A DNA stretch of 64,000 nt. It comes from Isoetes taiwanensis (Eukaryota; Streptophyta; Lycopodiopsida; Isoetales; Isoetaceae). The position numbers and the translations under genes are program-made. Where the stretch lies: assembly GCA_021234155.1 (NCBI GenBank), contig JAJEKV010000538.1, positions 1 through 64,000 of the forward strand, given 5' to 3'. Positions within the stretch are counted from its first letter, which is position 1, and the number at the start of each line of letters is the position of its first letter. The notes below the pieces were generated by a model. That model searched no databases. It worked only from the letters and a program-made list of their open reading frames with translations, and was not told the origin of the DNA. Shown here in pieces: positions 23,539 to 35,213 of the stretch.

Positions 23539-24595
23539 TTAAGAATCATAGCTGACGTACCTGTACTTTTTTAGTTCGTAAATCAGTGTGCTGCTGTCAT
23601 ATTGCAGACCTGGAAAATTACCATCTTTGAGCGCTTTGTCGACTGATCTCCATATGTCTTTCTCCTTGAAACCTTTCTTTGTAAATATTTGGACCAACTC
23701 GTACAAATCCCTTGCAGCACTAAAGGGGTTGCTGTGCACATAGATGTAGGGCATTACTTGGGATATTATTACATTACAAGCCATTAGATAAGGTCTGCAA
23801 CCACTGACATGAATAAATTTGGTAGCTGGAAATGGTAGATTATCCCGTTTATCAAATCTGTAAGTACAATATGCACCATGAAATCTGTCCAGAACCTCAA
23901 TTGTCATGTTAAGGAAGTTGACCTTCCTACCAATTTGCATGCTTGCATCATCTGTTGGCCAATACTCAGTCTCATCCTTTATTTTTAAAATGTTCAAGTC
24001 ATATATAGTGCTGCTTAAATCTGTATTGTTCTCCAGTCCAAGGTATTTTCTCATATAGTGGCAGTTTATACCTATCAAATCATCCATGTATCTATGGGCA
24101 CTTTTGAAAGTAGATGCCTCACATATTTTTCCCTCCCTTGCTAAACCAGTAATGAACTTAAGTTCAAATAGGGCTAAATACAGATTACACCATGCAGGGC
24201 TACATGGGAATCCCATTGGAATACCTTTGGTTTGTTTCCAAATCCTGTCCCCCATTTTCAAAAAGCAACTGCTCAAAAGCCAAGTATTAATCATGCAGAA
24301 TTTATTTTGCTCTAACAGATTCCATTTACTACCTTTTGGTGTAACACTTTTCCATTTTACCTCTATAGTTCCGTTTCCATCGAATAATACCATAACTTAT
24401 AGTTATGGTTCTGCACTTTTTGACTATGCCAAGCAATATCACATACTTTATGCATGACTGTCATGATGCCTTCATCTCCCTCCAAGGGAATGTTTTCATA
24501 GCATTTCGTAATGTCACATACGAAAAGATCCTCAATTTTTCCTGGTAGATTACAGACCAGATCATATATTGAGTTAATCACCCATGATGCTTTGA

Positions 24596-24599
<4 letters not shown>
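23539..24599 (-). CDS. PLE-like reverse transcriptase, unit B, C-terminal part
   Basis: A 284-codon open stretch (23,539-24,393) preceded by a further frame (to 24,581) carries motif A (VCDITKCYENIPLEG), motif B (GIPMGFPCSPAWCNLYLALF), the catalytic RYMDDLIGIN and the downstream thumb-like region with FTKKGFKEKDIWRSVDKAL. It is the best preserved RT segment in the window. It starts at the LINE target site, so it is cut off from its N-terminal half by 7.4 kb. Confidence 0.75.
24586..24599. repeat. LINE target-site duplication, left copy
   Basis: GATGCTTTGATCTT, directly before the poly(T) run. The identical partner is at 32,002-32,015. Confidence 0.93.
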
Positions 24600-24631
<32 letters not shown>

Positions 24632-24880
24632 AAGGTAAGAGTATACTATTATTATTATAGGATGGTACAATATACAGTCCCCTTAATAGGACAGATAAGA
24701 AATTACATCATAGTTGCTTGGCCATTGAGCCTTAGGTGTATGTACTAAGGAAACACTTTCTCTTCTTCCCCACATGTAGATACTATAGGGAAATGTCACC
24801 ATCTTCTCCAAGCAGGCGTGTACTATAGGGTAGGCATAGCTCGTTCCACACACCACGGGTAAAGGACCCAAGATACTTAG

Positions 24881-27800
24881 TTACCAAGAGTATCGTACCC
24901 CATTATCAAGTGGACCCTCATCTTGTGACCACTGACATCTGAAGTAGCTATAGAATCCCTGCAAATTGCCAACCCTGTCCAGATCTTTATTGTATGCCAC
25001 CCCCATCTTTCTATGGTGGGATAAGGCCATAAGAGCCACTTCCATATTGAAGATGTTATTTAACTTAGTCACTGAAGTTACCTGCCCCCCTAATGCCACA
25101 TCACATCGGTGTCTCCAAATCACCCAAAGTGCCACATTTACCATGGAGGCAGTAATGATGCACCTATCTGCTTTGATAAGTAGTTCTGGCCAGGCAAGAT
25201 GAACCAATTCGATCCCTAGAATCGGGGAGACCCAACACCAGAATTCATAGATCATGGGACAAAAGAAAAGATGCCTGAGAGATTCACGTGAGTGGCATCC
25301 CAGAGGGCACATATCATCAGTCACAATCCCTTTACGAAGTAACACTTCTTTAGTACTGAGACCCCCTTGAAGCGCAGTCCACCTAAAGAATTGAAGCTTT
25401 CTAGAGCAGATAGATTTCCATGAATTAGCTAGGAGAGACTTAGCAACTATTAATGTTACCCCCAGCCTCATTTCTGCTATTAGTGGAGTTCCGACACCAG
25501 ACAAGGCACGATAAATACTGGCCACATTGTACTTTTCTTTCCCTGCACACCATCATGCCTCTTCAGGACTCGACACACCTGTACAGTTTTTGACATTTCT
25601 TAGGATCTCTTGCAGCACCTTTCTATCCCCTTCCCCTACCCTTCGAATTGTACCCTTGAATTTAGTCCAGGAGGTCCATCTACCATTCACCCATAAATGC
25701 TGTAGATATTGTACACCCTGTTCTTTCCACTTCAGAATAAATATCGGGATGGACCGGGGCCAAGGGGAGACCTTCCTTATTCCAAACATGTGTATTCCGA
25801 AGATATCTTGAAATGTCCAGCCTTGTTAGGAACATTGGGTGGGGAACATACAGATATTACCTCCTTCCAAGCCTGAAGTATTCTTCTCATTATAGGGGAA
25901 GTACCTGGAGCAACTTTAAAATCATAAAAGAATGCCCTGACTCGTCTCTAGGCAGAGAGATGGCTTACCTTTGATCTTACATTGGTTGAGCCGGTATTTA
26001 ACAAATACCATGGTCGAGACGAAGTCATCTTGAAGTACACGCCAAACAAATTTACGCAAGTGCTTGTGCTTTTTCAGTATAAAGGGTCTTTACATCCTAG
26101 TCCCCATCTCTCTTGTCTCTACATAGCTCGACCATGCTACTTTGGCGATACGCTCCAAATGAACTTCCCGATAATGACCGTGTCTGATTATACACACTTT
26201 TTTGAGCCACGATCACTGAAGAGAAATAAATATGAGAAGATGCAAAGACAGCATTAGCAACGGTGACTCTGCCTGCAGTTGCTAACCCTTTAGCAGACCA
26301 CAACCCCACTTTTTTCCTAAGCCTGTCCAATATTGGGGACCATAAGCCTTTCATGCTATCCGAGAGAGATAGTGGTAGACCTAGAAGCTTAACTGCCTCA
26401 TTTGTTAACACCACCGGGAACCCAAGTTCTTTAGCACGGGGATCAATATCCCCCAAGGCCCATAGAGTAGAACATTTGTTTGCATTGAGCTCAATTCCAG
26501 AAATATCCTTAAAGGCAACTAGAATATCACGAAAAGATTGAAAACTACTATCATCAAACCTGAGGAACATGAAGGTATCGTCTGCATACTGCATAATCGT
26601 AAGCTTCCCATCTTGTCCCGGAAGAGATAGTCCAGACATGACACCTTCCTCCACTTTGAAGTTTACCATCTTTGTAAGAAGGCTGGCCATAATCACAAAG
26701 AGGTAGGGCTTTAACGGGACACCCTTGCCGTATTCCTTTCCCGAGGTGAAATAGGCTGAAGGCTCGCCATTAACAAGAACCGGAGGGTAGGCAAGCTTGT
26801 TCATGCCCATAGAGAGATTGATGAACTCACTGAATCCCATATATTTCATAGTCTCTTGCAAACCTTCCCATCTAAGGGAGTCATAGGCCTTCAGAAAATC
26901 CATCTTTATAAGAACACGCTTCGCCGGTAGTATCTACACCGATTGTAACCCTTCCCTAGCCGCAATATAATTATCAAGAATATACCGCCAGAAGGAATGC
27001 CGATCGTTCTCTACCAATTACCCCTCGCTTAGAATAGGCTTAACGCGGTTGGCAATGCCTTTCATAATGACCTTGTACATAACATTGGTCGAGCAGCAAT
27101 AGGTCTCCATTCACCAAGTTTACACCGGCCTTGGTACTTTAGGTATAAGGGTGATGAACCCAGCTAGGGTGGGGTGCGAGTAGAGAAGACCATGCACCTC
27201 TGGCGCCTTTCACAAAGTCGCCTCAAGACGTCCCTTAACTCCACAAAGAATTGTGAGGGAAACCATCCGGACCAGGAGATTTACCCGAGGCCAAAGAACA
27301 CGAAGTTTTGTAAATTTCCTCATCATCAAAACACCGAATCAAGCTTTTGATTCTCATCATGTGTGACTTTGTCCCACCAATCCATCTTGGGCATCCATTG
27401 AGAAATCGAGCTTGAAATGACAATGGTCTAGGATCTTCCATAAATTGTTTTCGAAGCTTTCTTTTATGAATGTCTTGATCTCTTCTTGGTCCTCTAATAC
27501 AGAATCACCATTGCCTCTTATAGTTGAGATACTATTTTTCTGCCGGTCTTGCCCCGCCATTACGAAGAAGCATTTAGAGTTCTTGAGTCAAGCTTTCAAG
27601 ATACCACTTTGTTTTAGAGCGCATGGCCCCCCTCTCCTTCTTCCTCCTCAATAGCTTTGGCTTTTCCCTCAAGTTCCATTTCCCACCTTTGCTTTTTCGT
27701 GTCGTGTGGATGATCTAAAGAGTTCTTGCTTAACCTCCCCTTAAAGCGCATTATACACAACATCTTTTTCCTTTCTGGAATTCCAAAGATCTCATTCGCC

Positions 27801-28700
27801 CCATTCTTTTATCCATCTCTTCATAAGGTAACTTTTTGTATCCAAGCTTTCATACTAGGGAGACCATCAAGATTTGGTAGCGAGGCCGGAATACCTAAAT
27901 GGTGCCAAAAGGCCTCCTTTCCCAACAATGACGTATTGAATTTGAATGGAACATTACCTTGCTTCGGCACGGAGGGGACATTTTCGAGGGGACAGGCTTA
28001 GAGGTACATGATGCGAGTGCGAGAATGCAAGCTCTCCTTCAACATAGCATTTATCCATGAAACAAGTTTGATTTATTGGCGGATAGAATCTATCAAGCGG
28101 GCAATACACCCCATCACGCCCCCTTTTGTTTATTTGACCATGAGAAAGAAGCGTTAGAGGGAGGTACTAGTGAAAGTCCAACATTGTTTAAAAGGGAGTT
28201 CCAAGCAATTTCTTCCTCCTCCTGTAGATTCCCTCGCGGCAATCCTATTTTTTGGTCCCAAACATCCCGCCATATTCAGATCCCCACCAAGAATCGGGTT
28301 TCGATCCCCCGCCATGTCAATTATCCAATCTTCTATCTCCTTCCACATCTTGCTCTTTTCAGGGAACATTAGATGCATATATATTGAGGAGTCCCCACCG
28401 ACAATCCGATGTTTCAAATGTTATGGCTTGCCATCCGCCATCTTTTCCTCGCAAAACCGATGCCTCTCAGAAGTCGTCCTTTCCATAGAATACATGTACC
28501 TCCTTTAGTGCCTCTGCAAAGAGGCGGTGAAAGGCAGTAGTCACATCCCACCCAACTCCCAATGGATCTGGCCTCAAAATTGGGAGTTCGTGCTCGGGGA
28601 AGTAAGATGATGTCGGCTTTCATAGATCCCGAGTCTTTGCTAGGACCACCCCTTTTGAGAACTCCCCTTAATGCCTCGCAAATTCAAGAGACAATAATCA
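24881..28700 (-). CDS. LINE ORF2: AP endonuclease, reverse transcriptase, zf-RVT (frame-disrupted)
   Basis: Minus-strand segments in order: DIILLPRARTPNF and GGTCILWKGRLL (endonuclease N-terminal part, 28,620-28,480); IYMHLMFPEKSKMWKEIEDW and GGDLNMAGCL (GGDxN endonuclease motif, about 28,380-28,260); LASGKSPGPDGFP (RT entry motif, about 27,280-27,240); MDFLKAYDSLRWEGL (RT motif A, 26,903 on); GVPLKPYLFVIMASLL (motif B region, degenerate); YADDTFMFLR (catalytic YADD, about 26,590); and a C-terminal zinc-binding RT-associated domain with RWTALQGGLSTKEVLLRKGI, CPLGCHSRESLRHLFFCPMI and FWCWV (25,390-25,210). The frame ends at 24,881. Frames change several times between 28,150 and 25,530, so this copy as written cannot make a full protein. 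Domain order is that of plant L1-type LINEs without an RNase H domain. Confidence 0.85.
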
Positions 28701-30640
28701 TTATATAATAGTTGGCACAACTTATGTCTCCCCAATAGTTGGCCTTTGGCATCTAGTGGCTTCCCATATCTGGGGACACTTTGCCTTTTGCTCACGAAAG
28801 GTTATCATATAGGCTATCATATGGATGGATGCCTCCATGTATCTTTTTTTTATGTAAAGGTATGTGGTTGTACCATTACAATATATCCTTTCCTTGGTCC
28901 ATGTGGCCCATGATCCATGGAGCACATTTTCATCCAATGTCCCCATTGCCATGTCTTCACCCATTGAACGGCATATTTCCAAAACCATAGGGGAAAAGAG
29001 ACCCCAAACCATATGCTTGTACCACCCCACCATTGGGTTGAGTTGAGTTGACCCAATTCTTCTCATTGTGTGAACCATGTTTATCTTCCCATACAAAGAC
29101 ATAGTAGTGAATCACTTTTGTGTTTTGACGTTGAATGAACATGAAGTTTATAAAGAGTGTAACTCCAAACTTGAAACAAAGAAGTTTATATTCCAGATAA
29201 AAAGCTTACAATCCCCTATGGATTGCTTAGAAAAAAGTTTGCAAACTCATAACTGCTACCGGCTTGACCTCAAAGAAGCCATAACAACCAAACTCATTCT
29301 GAATAAAAACCACATCTTAAGCCATGCCTTTCTTTTATCCAACTCATTTTCTTTCCTAAACACTTCACTCTTTGAAAGAGAAACCACATCTCGAAACCAA
29401 TTGAATTTCCCTTGACAAAACTAACCCGGTAGAGCCTTGTGTCGAATTTTGCTCCGTTTGAAGCTCCCTGCTATGCCATTTTGGAGGTTTCTCAATTGAG
29501 TGTTCCGGAGAACCTTGGCAACACTTGATTCAAATTCATGCTTGCTGATTTTCTTCCCTCTTTTTTTTTTTTTCCTTTTTTCGCCGCTAATAGCGAGCCT
29601 TTCTTGTCTTCCCGAGCAATAGCATCATCTTTTTGTTGCCTTGAATCAAGGAGTCGACATCATGCTCTTTGTTTATCCTTTATCGGATCTTCCATTAGAT
29701 CTCAGGGAAGCGCACTTGCGATTCTTGCCCTTTGGGTGACAATGGGGTTGCGTGTGTATCCAAGATGGGATCATGAGCAACCACGCCTTTCTTGAAAGAA
29801 GCCTTACCCATCTTGGATCTTGCGCCAGGTCTAAGGAGGCAGGGTGGGCTGATCCATCTCATGAGCAATAGAAGGAAGAAGAGCATCGCTAGAAGGGCCA
29901 CATGAGCTAGGGAGTTAAGAGGCGAGTGAGGAGGCATGCTTAGCGAGAGAAAGCAAGTTGAGGGCTTACAGATTTAAGTAGGCCGATGGGACATAGGTAT
30001 CGGGGGCTGCAAGAGGGATATCAGAGGCAACGGCAGCAGAGATTGGGCTCTCAAGAGGAGCAATCCAGCCAACAACCTCCCTTGGATTCGTCTGCTGCAG
30101 ATCCGGAAGATTAGATGGGACTAAGCCCATAGGGAGCCCATCAACAGTGCACACACATTTCTCGTTGGAGATGGAAGAAGAGGTAGTCGCTGTTACCTTC
30201 TCGTTGGAACATGCAAGTTTGGAGATGGCGGGGGAGCTAGTCCCTGCTGCTATCTTGTTGGGGCAGGCAAGAGAGCCGACAAGAGTGCTGCCAGAGGACA
30301 GGAAGTTCCCCTTTTCAGCTTGAGCAGAGAGATTGGTAATGGCAAGGGAGCTAGTCCCTATTTTGCTTTCTTGTTGGGGCAGGCAAGAGTGTCCGCAAAA
30401 GTGCTGCCAGAGGAACGGGAGTTCCCATATTCAGCTTGAGCAAAGCTGGGTGGATCCAAGTCGTTTGATGGGTCCATGCCTTTAGGGAGCTTGTCCTCCC
30501 CACCATAAGCACTAATATATTCAGTATTGAGACCAGATAGGGAGCTTGTCCCCATTACCATCTCGTTATTTGCAGCCAAGGGACGAGAGGTCCCTTTACA
30601 AATGTCAAGAAAGTTGGAAGGAGAGGGACAACGGATGCTT
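28700..30640 (-). other. LINE ORF1-ORF2 interval
   Basis: Internal LINE sequence between the recognisable ORF1 C-terminus and the ORF2 endonuclease. It includes repeated 'ttgttggggcaggcaagag' segments (30,253-30,275 and 30,371-30,393), which form a direct repeat of about 120-bp period. The stretch 28,700-29,150 has lower coding similarity and may contain a small insertion, but I cannot define its ends. Confidence 0.4.
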
Positions 30641-31940
30641 TACAAACATTTAAGAAGACAAAAAGTCCCCATTAGAAAGGGAGTCCTTGTTACAAATGCA
30701 TCTAAACTCAAGCTGTGGTATTTAATCGTGGAGGGGAATGTCAACCGGAATAACCTCCCCGAAGACTCCCCTAAATAACCGCCATAACGAAACGCATGTC
30801 CGCCGGGAGGGGTGGCTTTGGATCTTGCAGTCTTGCGAGATTTAGAGACCAAAGTGAAGCCATCATCTGTAGTATCCATCATGGGCAGCTTCCCTTTCTG
30901 AGAAACCATCCTTTGAGAGATGGAAGCGTCAGCACTACATACATTGCCTGCGATGGACTGCTGCCCACGATGGAGCATGGCAGAGGAAGGCCCGTGACCA
31001 CCAGCTTGAACTCAGTTTTTTTATTGTAGAATCCATTGAAGAACAGGGATTCAGGAATGGGCTTAAAAAGGTTGACAGAAACACAAATTTTGGGTGCATC
31101 TTCTCTGCTGCCACCCATGCACACAAATTCCCCCAAAGAAGAAGCAATGGCTTGAAAAGCCTTTTCTGTCCAGTATTCAGAACTGAGGTTGGCAAGGGAG
31201 ATCCAGATAGGATAGAACAGAGCATCCGGGTCTTTTGGATTGAAATCAGGCCTCCATTTCTGGAGCAGGAGCTGACCATAGAGGCAAGTGATAACTCCCT
31301 TTTTAAAGAGGAGAGCAGCATCCCTTTCACATGAAAGCGTGATCAGAAAATACTGGCAGCCCAAAGGTTGCACCCTGGGGAGACATCTGCCTCGGCAAAC
31401 TCGCTCCAAAGCCTTGTTAATATCTGGTAGTGAAGGATTGCCTCTAATAATCTTGGCAATAAGCCCAAGATTATCAAGGTGGCGAATCCTATTCGCCACC
31501 TCAGGGATATGGAGAGAGATAGGTGCTTTTTCCTCCATATCTTCTACACTAGGAGGCCGAGACTAGTAGATTTCTAGCCAGTAATCAGCCTCCAGCCAGG
31601 GACAGTGCACAAAGAGAGATTGAGTGGGACTTGCGTCAAGGTTCCCAAGAACCAGCAGCCTTACAAGTCTTCGAACTATGAACGGATCACCTACCACAGC
31701 TGCCCAACCAGTGCAGACAAACTGATCAGAGTATAAGTGTCTGCTATCGATAATAGAGACCCACAAATGATCAATGGCACCTTGAATGGTACCCCACCAA
31801 ATGAAATCTGCGTTAACAAGCAGAACAGAGCGTACTATATTAGGAGGAGATGAAGATGATTGTGGAGACCTAGCAGGTGATGCAGAAGCGCCTTCAGAGA
31901 TTTGTGGATTTGAATCAGAAGATAGAAGCAGGTACTCCAT
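30640..31940 (-). CDS. LINE ORF1 (DUF4283-like gag) with one in-frame stop and a frameshift
   Basis: Starts with ATG at 31,940, 61 bases inside the element, with a Ser/Pro-rich leader. An in-frame TAG at 31,563-31,565 precedes a second open part (30,879-31,538). That part resembles the DUF4283 domain of plant LINE ORF1 proteins: LITLSCERDAALLFKKGV, LLLQKWRPDFNPKDPDALFY, PIWISLANLSSEYWTEKAFQ, AIASSLGEFVCMGG. After a frameshift near 30,900 the C-terminal part reads DDGFTLVSKSRKTARSK, a basic tail also common in such proteins. It probably binds LINE RNA (family knowledge). The TAG could be a CAG-to-TAG change. Confidence 0.65.
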
Positions 31941-32001
31941 TGTGGTGCAGCATTAGACAGATTTGTAGAGCTCCAAAGTCACATAATCAGTCAGCAGAAC
32001 A

Positions 32002-32015
32002 GATGCTTTGATCTT
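32002..32015. repeat. LINE target-site duplication, right copy
   Basis: GATGCTTTGATCTT, followed by the continuing RT coding sequence of unit B (GTCCTTACTAAAC). Confidence 0.93.
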
Positions 32016-33078
32016 GTCCTTACTAAACATATTAAATTTAGCACAATGTTCATGACATATCCTGGGCCATATTTCCAGTATTGTATTTAGAACTGCAGCC
32101 ACCAAAGATGCTATATCAGAGTACATGGTATTGTGCGCATTTGTGATCCACCGATATTCCCTTTTATGCGCTTTATAAATTCCCAAAAGATATGGTAACT
32201 CTTTGCTGCTAATCGTGATGGTATCCGAGATTTTCTTAATCTGTTTCTCAATCATCTCCACTACCTTTTCTGGTTTCATATTGATCTCACTAAAATCGGT
32301 GCTATTTAGCCTCTTGTAGGCTTCTTCCCTTTATATGTTTTGGACATATAAAGGCGGATTATTGGCATTTATCAACCCCAGGATATGTAGAAGTTTTCCT
32401 TAAGCCACTTCATGTTTTCACCACTTCATTATCCTTTATCCAGAACTTGACTTTTTGCTGATTATTGTTTCTAATCAAGTTTTTAGCAACCTTTTTTGCT
32501 TCATACAGAATTTCCTTTTTACATTTCTGCACTGCTTTACTCTCTTCCTTGTGGAAGGAGAAATGGTGTACTTTAAAAACCTGATCCACTGTGTTACCTA
32601 TTTCCACTTTGAAGCTTTCTTTGTGAGAGTAAATGGTTGGTCGGGTATATGATTAAGGCCAAGGCTAAACCATTTTCTCAAATTTGGGTGATGCACAATA
32701 TTTATGTCGGTTGTCCCGACATGTCCGATACTCTTGTCAAGCGTATTCTTGCGATTGTAGGATTACTACGGACATCTCATTTCCTCCTTTTGTGCAAAAA
32801 CCAATGCGGGTTTATAAAACATATTTTTGATTCATGACATATTTCCATCCAAATATTGAGCCCTCATACATTTGCATGCCTCTCTCTTTAAAATGTTTAA
32901 CCAACTGTTTTTTAATTATGTCACAAAATTTGATTTGGCCCACGATTCTAGAGAAGAAATTGAAATGTACATATTTTTTCTTTATTTTATCCGTAATTAG
33001 AGTGAGAATCCAATCGCCATCTGCATTTAATACCATTTTTCTGGTCTTGATCTGTAAAATTATGCAATGTTTGATCAA
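32002..33078 (-). CDS. PLE-like reverse transcriptase, unit B, N-terminal part
   Basis: Matches the N-terminal half of the unit A RT, starting MIKHCIILQIKTRKM and including KELPYLLGIYKAHKREYRW and NTMYSDIASLVAAVLNTILE. It contains frameshifts relative to unit A, for example around 32,590-32,640 and 32,700-32,830. It ends at the LINE 5' target-site copy. Confidence 0.7.
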
Positions 33079-33599
33079 AAGATCATCTCTTTTAAAGTAA
33101 TGCCTTGTTAGGCATTTGAACCATTCTTTTTTTTTAATACATCATACCAGGTGCATTCCCTTAACCTATGGTACATGTCCTATAATTCCTTTAATTGGCA
33201 ATCAATATACTGTAAGCAAGACTGAAATATGTAAAAAAAGTAGATATGAAATATTTACATACCTCCATGCATTCTTTACCCTTCAAAATCACGGTATGCT
33301 ATGTCAAGGACCCATCATTTGTAATACCGGTTGTTTTTGTGGACCGATCGATCGACATCGAGATTTGTGTCCTCAATCTCAATAATACTATTGTTGCCTA
33401 TACCCGGTGGTATTGGAGCTCACTGACCACATTTGAATTTGCTGATTCGGGCCTTTTATCTGACTTTGGTGGCATTATAATCGAACTATCGGGACTATCG
33501 GTTCTTGTACCTTTTTCTATTGTGCTCACTTTGGCTATATATCGTTCTCTAGCTGGCTGCTTTGCAATCAGAAATTTGATTGGCTTGATGGTTTTTCCA

Positions 33600-34912
33600 T
33601 TATGTCCGTCAATTTAGTCTCCCGAACTCCTTGTTAAGATCAATGTTTGGATTTTCAAGCAAACTTTATTGTCATTTTGACCATAATATCCCTTGCTTTC
33701 GAGGGTATCCTACATATCTTTGCAATGGGCTGTCTTGAGAGGTTTTGTAGGCGATATTGAGGTAAAGAAGGCAAAGCTTACCATAGTAGGATGTTACGGC
33801 CATGCCCCTGTCAAGATTATTCATCAAAAACCACCACAAAGATGGTCGACCAAATGATAGTATCAGGACATTCACCATTTTCCTTGGCAATTTTACCACA
33901 AGTACATTTAATGAATGGGCAGAAAGTGCGCCACATTTTTTTAATGTAAAAATCATGCCTTCTTTCATCAATTTTTGCTGGTGACTTTTTACGCCCTATG
34001 GATATTGTCTTTCAAGCATTCTTGACTCAAGGCCAAAGTATTTTTTGCAACAAAGGCGAGTTATTTCCACCTTGTCCACCTTACGTATACAATTGTCGAC
34101 ATCATCACAAGCTTCTTTCAGATCATTATCTTCAAGACTGGCCAGTTGTTTCCATGCTTCAAGACTGATAGGTGCCAAGACTCCGAGATTTTTACTTCTC
34201 CAGAGTGCTTGTTTATATTGGGCTCCATGTGATTCAACCTCTCTTTGTGTCATGATTGGAAATCTTTGGCAGTTAAAGAAGTTTAGCCTGTTGATAGGAA
34301 CTTTGTCCTCATCCTCCTCATTGGTGATACCATTATTATCATTTTCATGTTTTATTTGAAAGTCGCTTTGTACTCATCAGGTAGCATATCCACATTGAAT
34401 AGACAGTTATTATAAACTGCATTGGGTACCATTTTGACTGCAGCAGGCATCTTTGTTTTCGCCTTTTTATTAACAGGAAATGTGAACTTTACACCATTTG
34501 CCCTTTCGAGTGCTGTAAGTCCTTTGACAAACGTCTTCAAATTTTCAGCTTCCTTTTCTGTAGCATTGAATTGCACTAGTGGCAGCCTTGCATATCTGCC
34601 ATCAATAATGCTTTTGCATGCGTTGATATCATATCCCACTTTTCCAAAACCAGCAACCATTGTAAGGAAGTTGCTCATGCCCATATGCATAATTGTCAAT
34701 TGTCATTATTTGCTATTGTATTTTTCGGTGTTGATAATGTACTGATGTAGCTCACGTCTGATAATGCATGCTAAGATCGTTTGCACTGCTTTGTTTGGTG
34801 CCGGTCTATTTATTAGATAATAACCAAGGTCCATGAGTTCCATAATCCATTCAATTTGGGTATCATTATCAATATTGCTGCTGGATGCCAGATTTCGTTG
34901 TAACCCTGTCAT
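33600..34912 (-). CDS. ORF1 of the PLE-like element, unit B (frame-disrupted)
   Basis: Same protein as 21,387-22,943, but split into at least four frames (34,706-34,912; 34,352-34,699; 33,996-34,253; 33,672-33,971). The C-terminal cysteine-cluster region is heavily altered relative to unit A, mostly at CAG/CTG positions. The first half is nearly identical to unit A. Confidence 0.7.
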
Positions 34913-35051
34913 TGATCCTTCCTACAAAGATCAAAGTATTAGATATTTTAAAGAATGTAACCGGAATCAATACCACGGGCTTTATATCTCATATCACATT
35001 GTGATAAAACAATAATAATGAACACCCGCCATTTAAAATTGCAGAGTCATG

Positions 35052-35213
35052 TCCCATAAGATTCCTATTGGTTAAACCAATAAGCTGAAGGCGCTGAATA
35101 TATAAAAAGCCTAGACCAGTAAACTGGTACTAGACATCTAGCCTAGCCAGGGTAAACCTTGGCAAGTCTAGACTTATCAGCTCCCATTTTATACCGGGAC
35201 AACCTTATAGATC
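35052..35213 (-). promoter_or_regulatory. Element-junction core (between the 3' fragment and unit B)
   Basis: Nearly the same sequence as at 23,085-23,246, located where the upstream 3' fragment meets the 5' leader of unit B. Confidence 0.65.

Larger units (their letters stand above)
24600..32001 (-). mobile_element. L1-type LINE, about 7.4 kb, inserted in unit B
   Basis: On the minus strand: 5' end at 32,001, ORF1 (about 30,640-31,940), ORF2 with AP endonuclease, RT and zf-RVT (24,881 to about 28,700), a 250-bp 3' UTR and a 31-base poly(A) tail (T run at 24,600-24,630). It is flanked by the 14-bp direct repeat GATGCTTTGATCTT at 24,586-24,599 and 32,002-32,015. The sequence around the empty site in unit A (near 20,040) has a single copy. 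Length, tail and target-site duplication indicate a full-length, fairly recent insertion, although ORF2 is frame-disrupted. Confidence 0.9.
23134..35100 (-). mobile_element. Unit B of the PLE-like array, split by a LINE
   Basis: The same order as unit A. ORF1 lies at 33,600-34,912 in several frames. The RT is divided into an N-terminal part (32,002-33,078) and a C-terminal part (23,539-24,599) by the LINE insertion. The LINE-free length is within 2 bp of unit A, so the two units arose by a tandem duplication or tandem insertion before the LINE arrived. Confidence 0.8.

Noticed and set aside
24600-32001. Reading the LINE RT and the PLE-like RT as one gene family
   Set aside because: The LINE carries an AP endonuclease, YADD and zf-RVT. 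The host element carries YMDD with a different motif layout. The target-site duplication proves they are separate elements.
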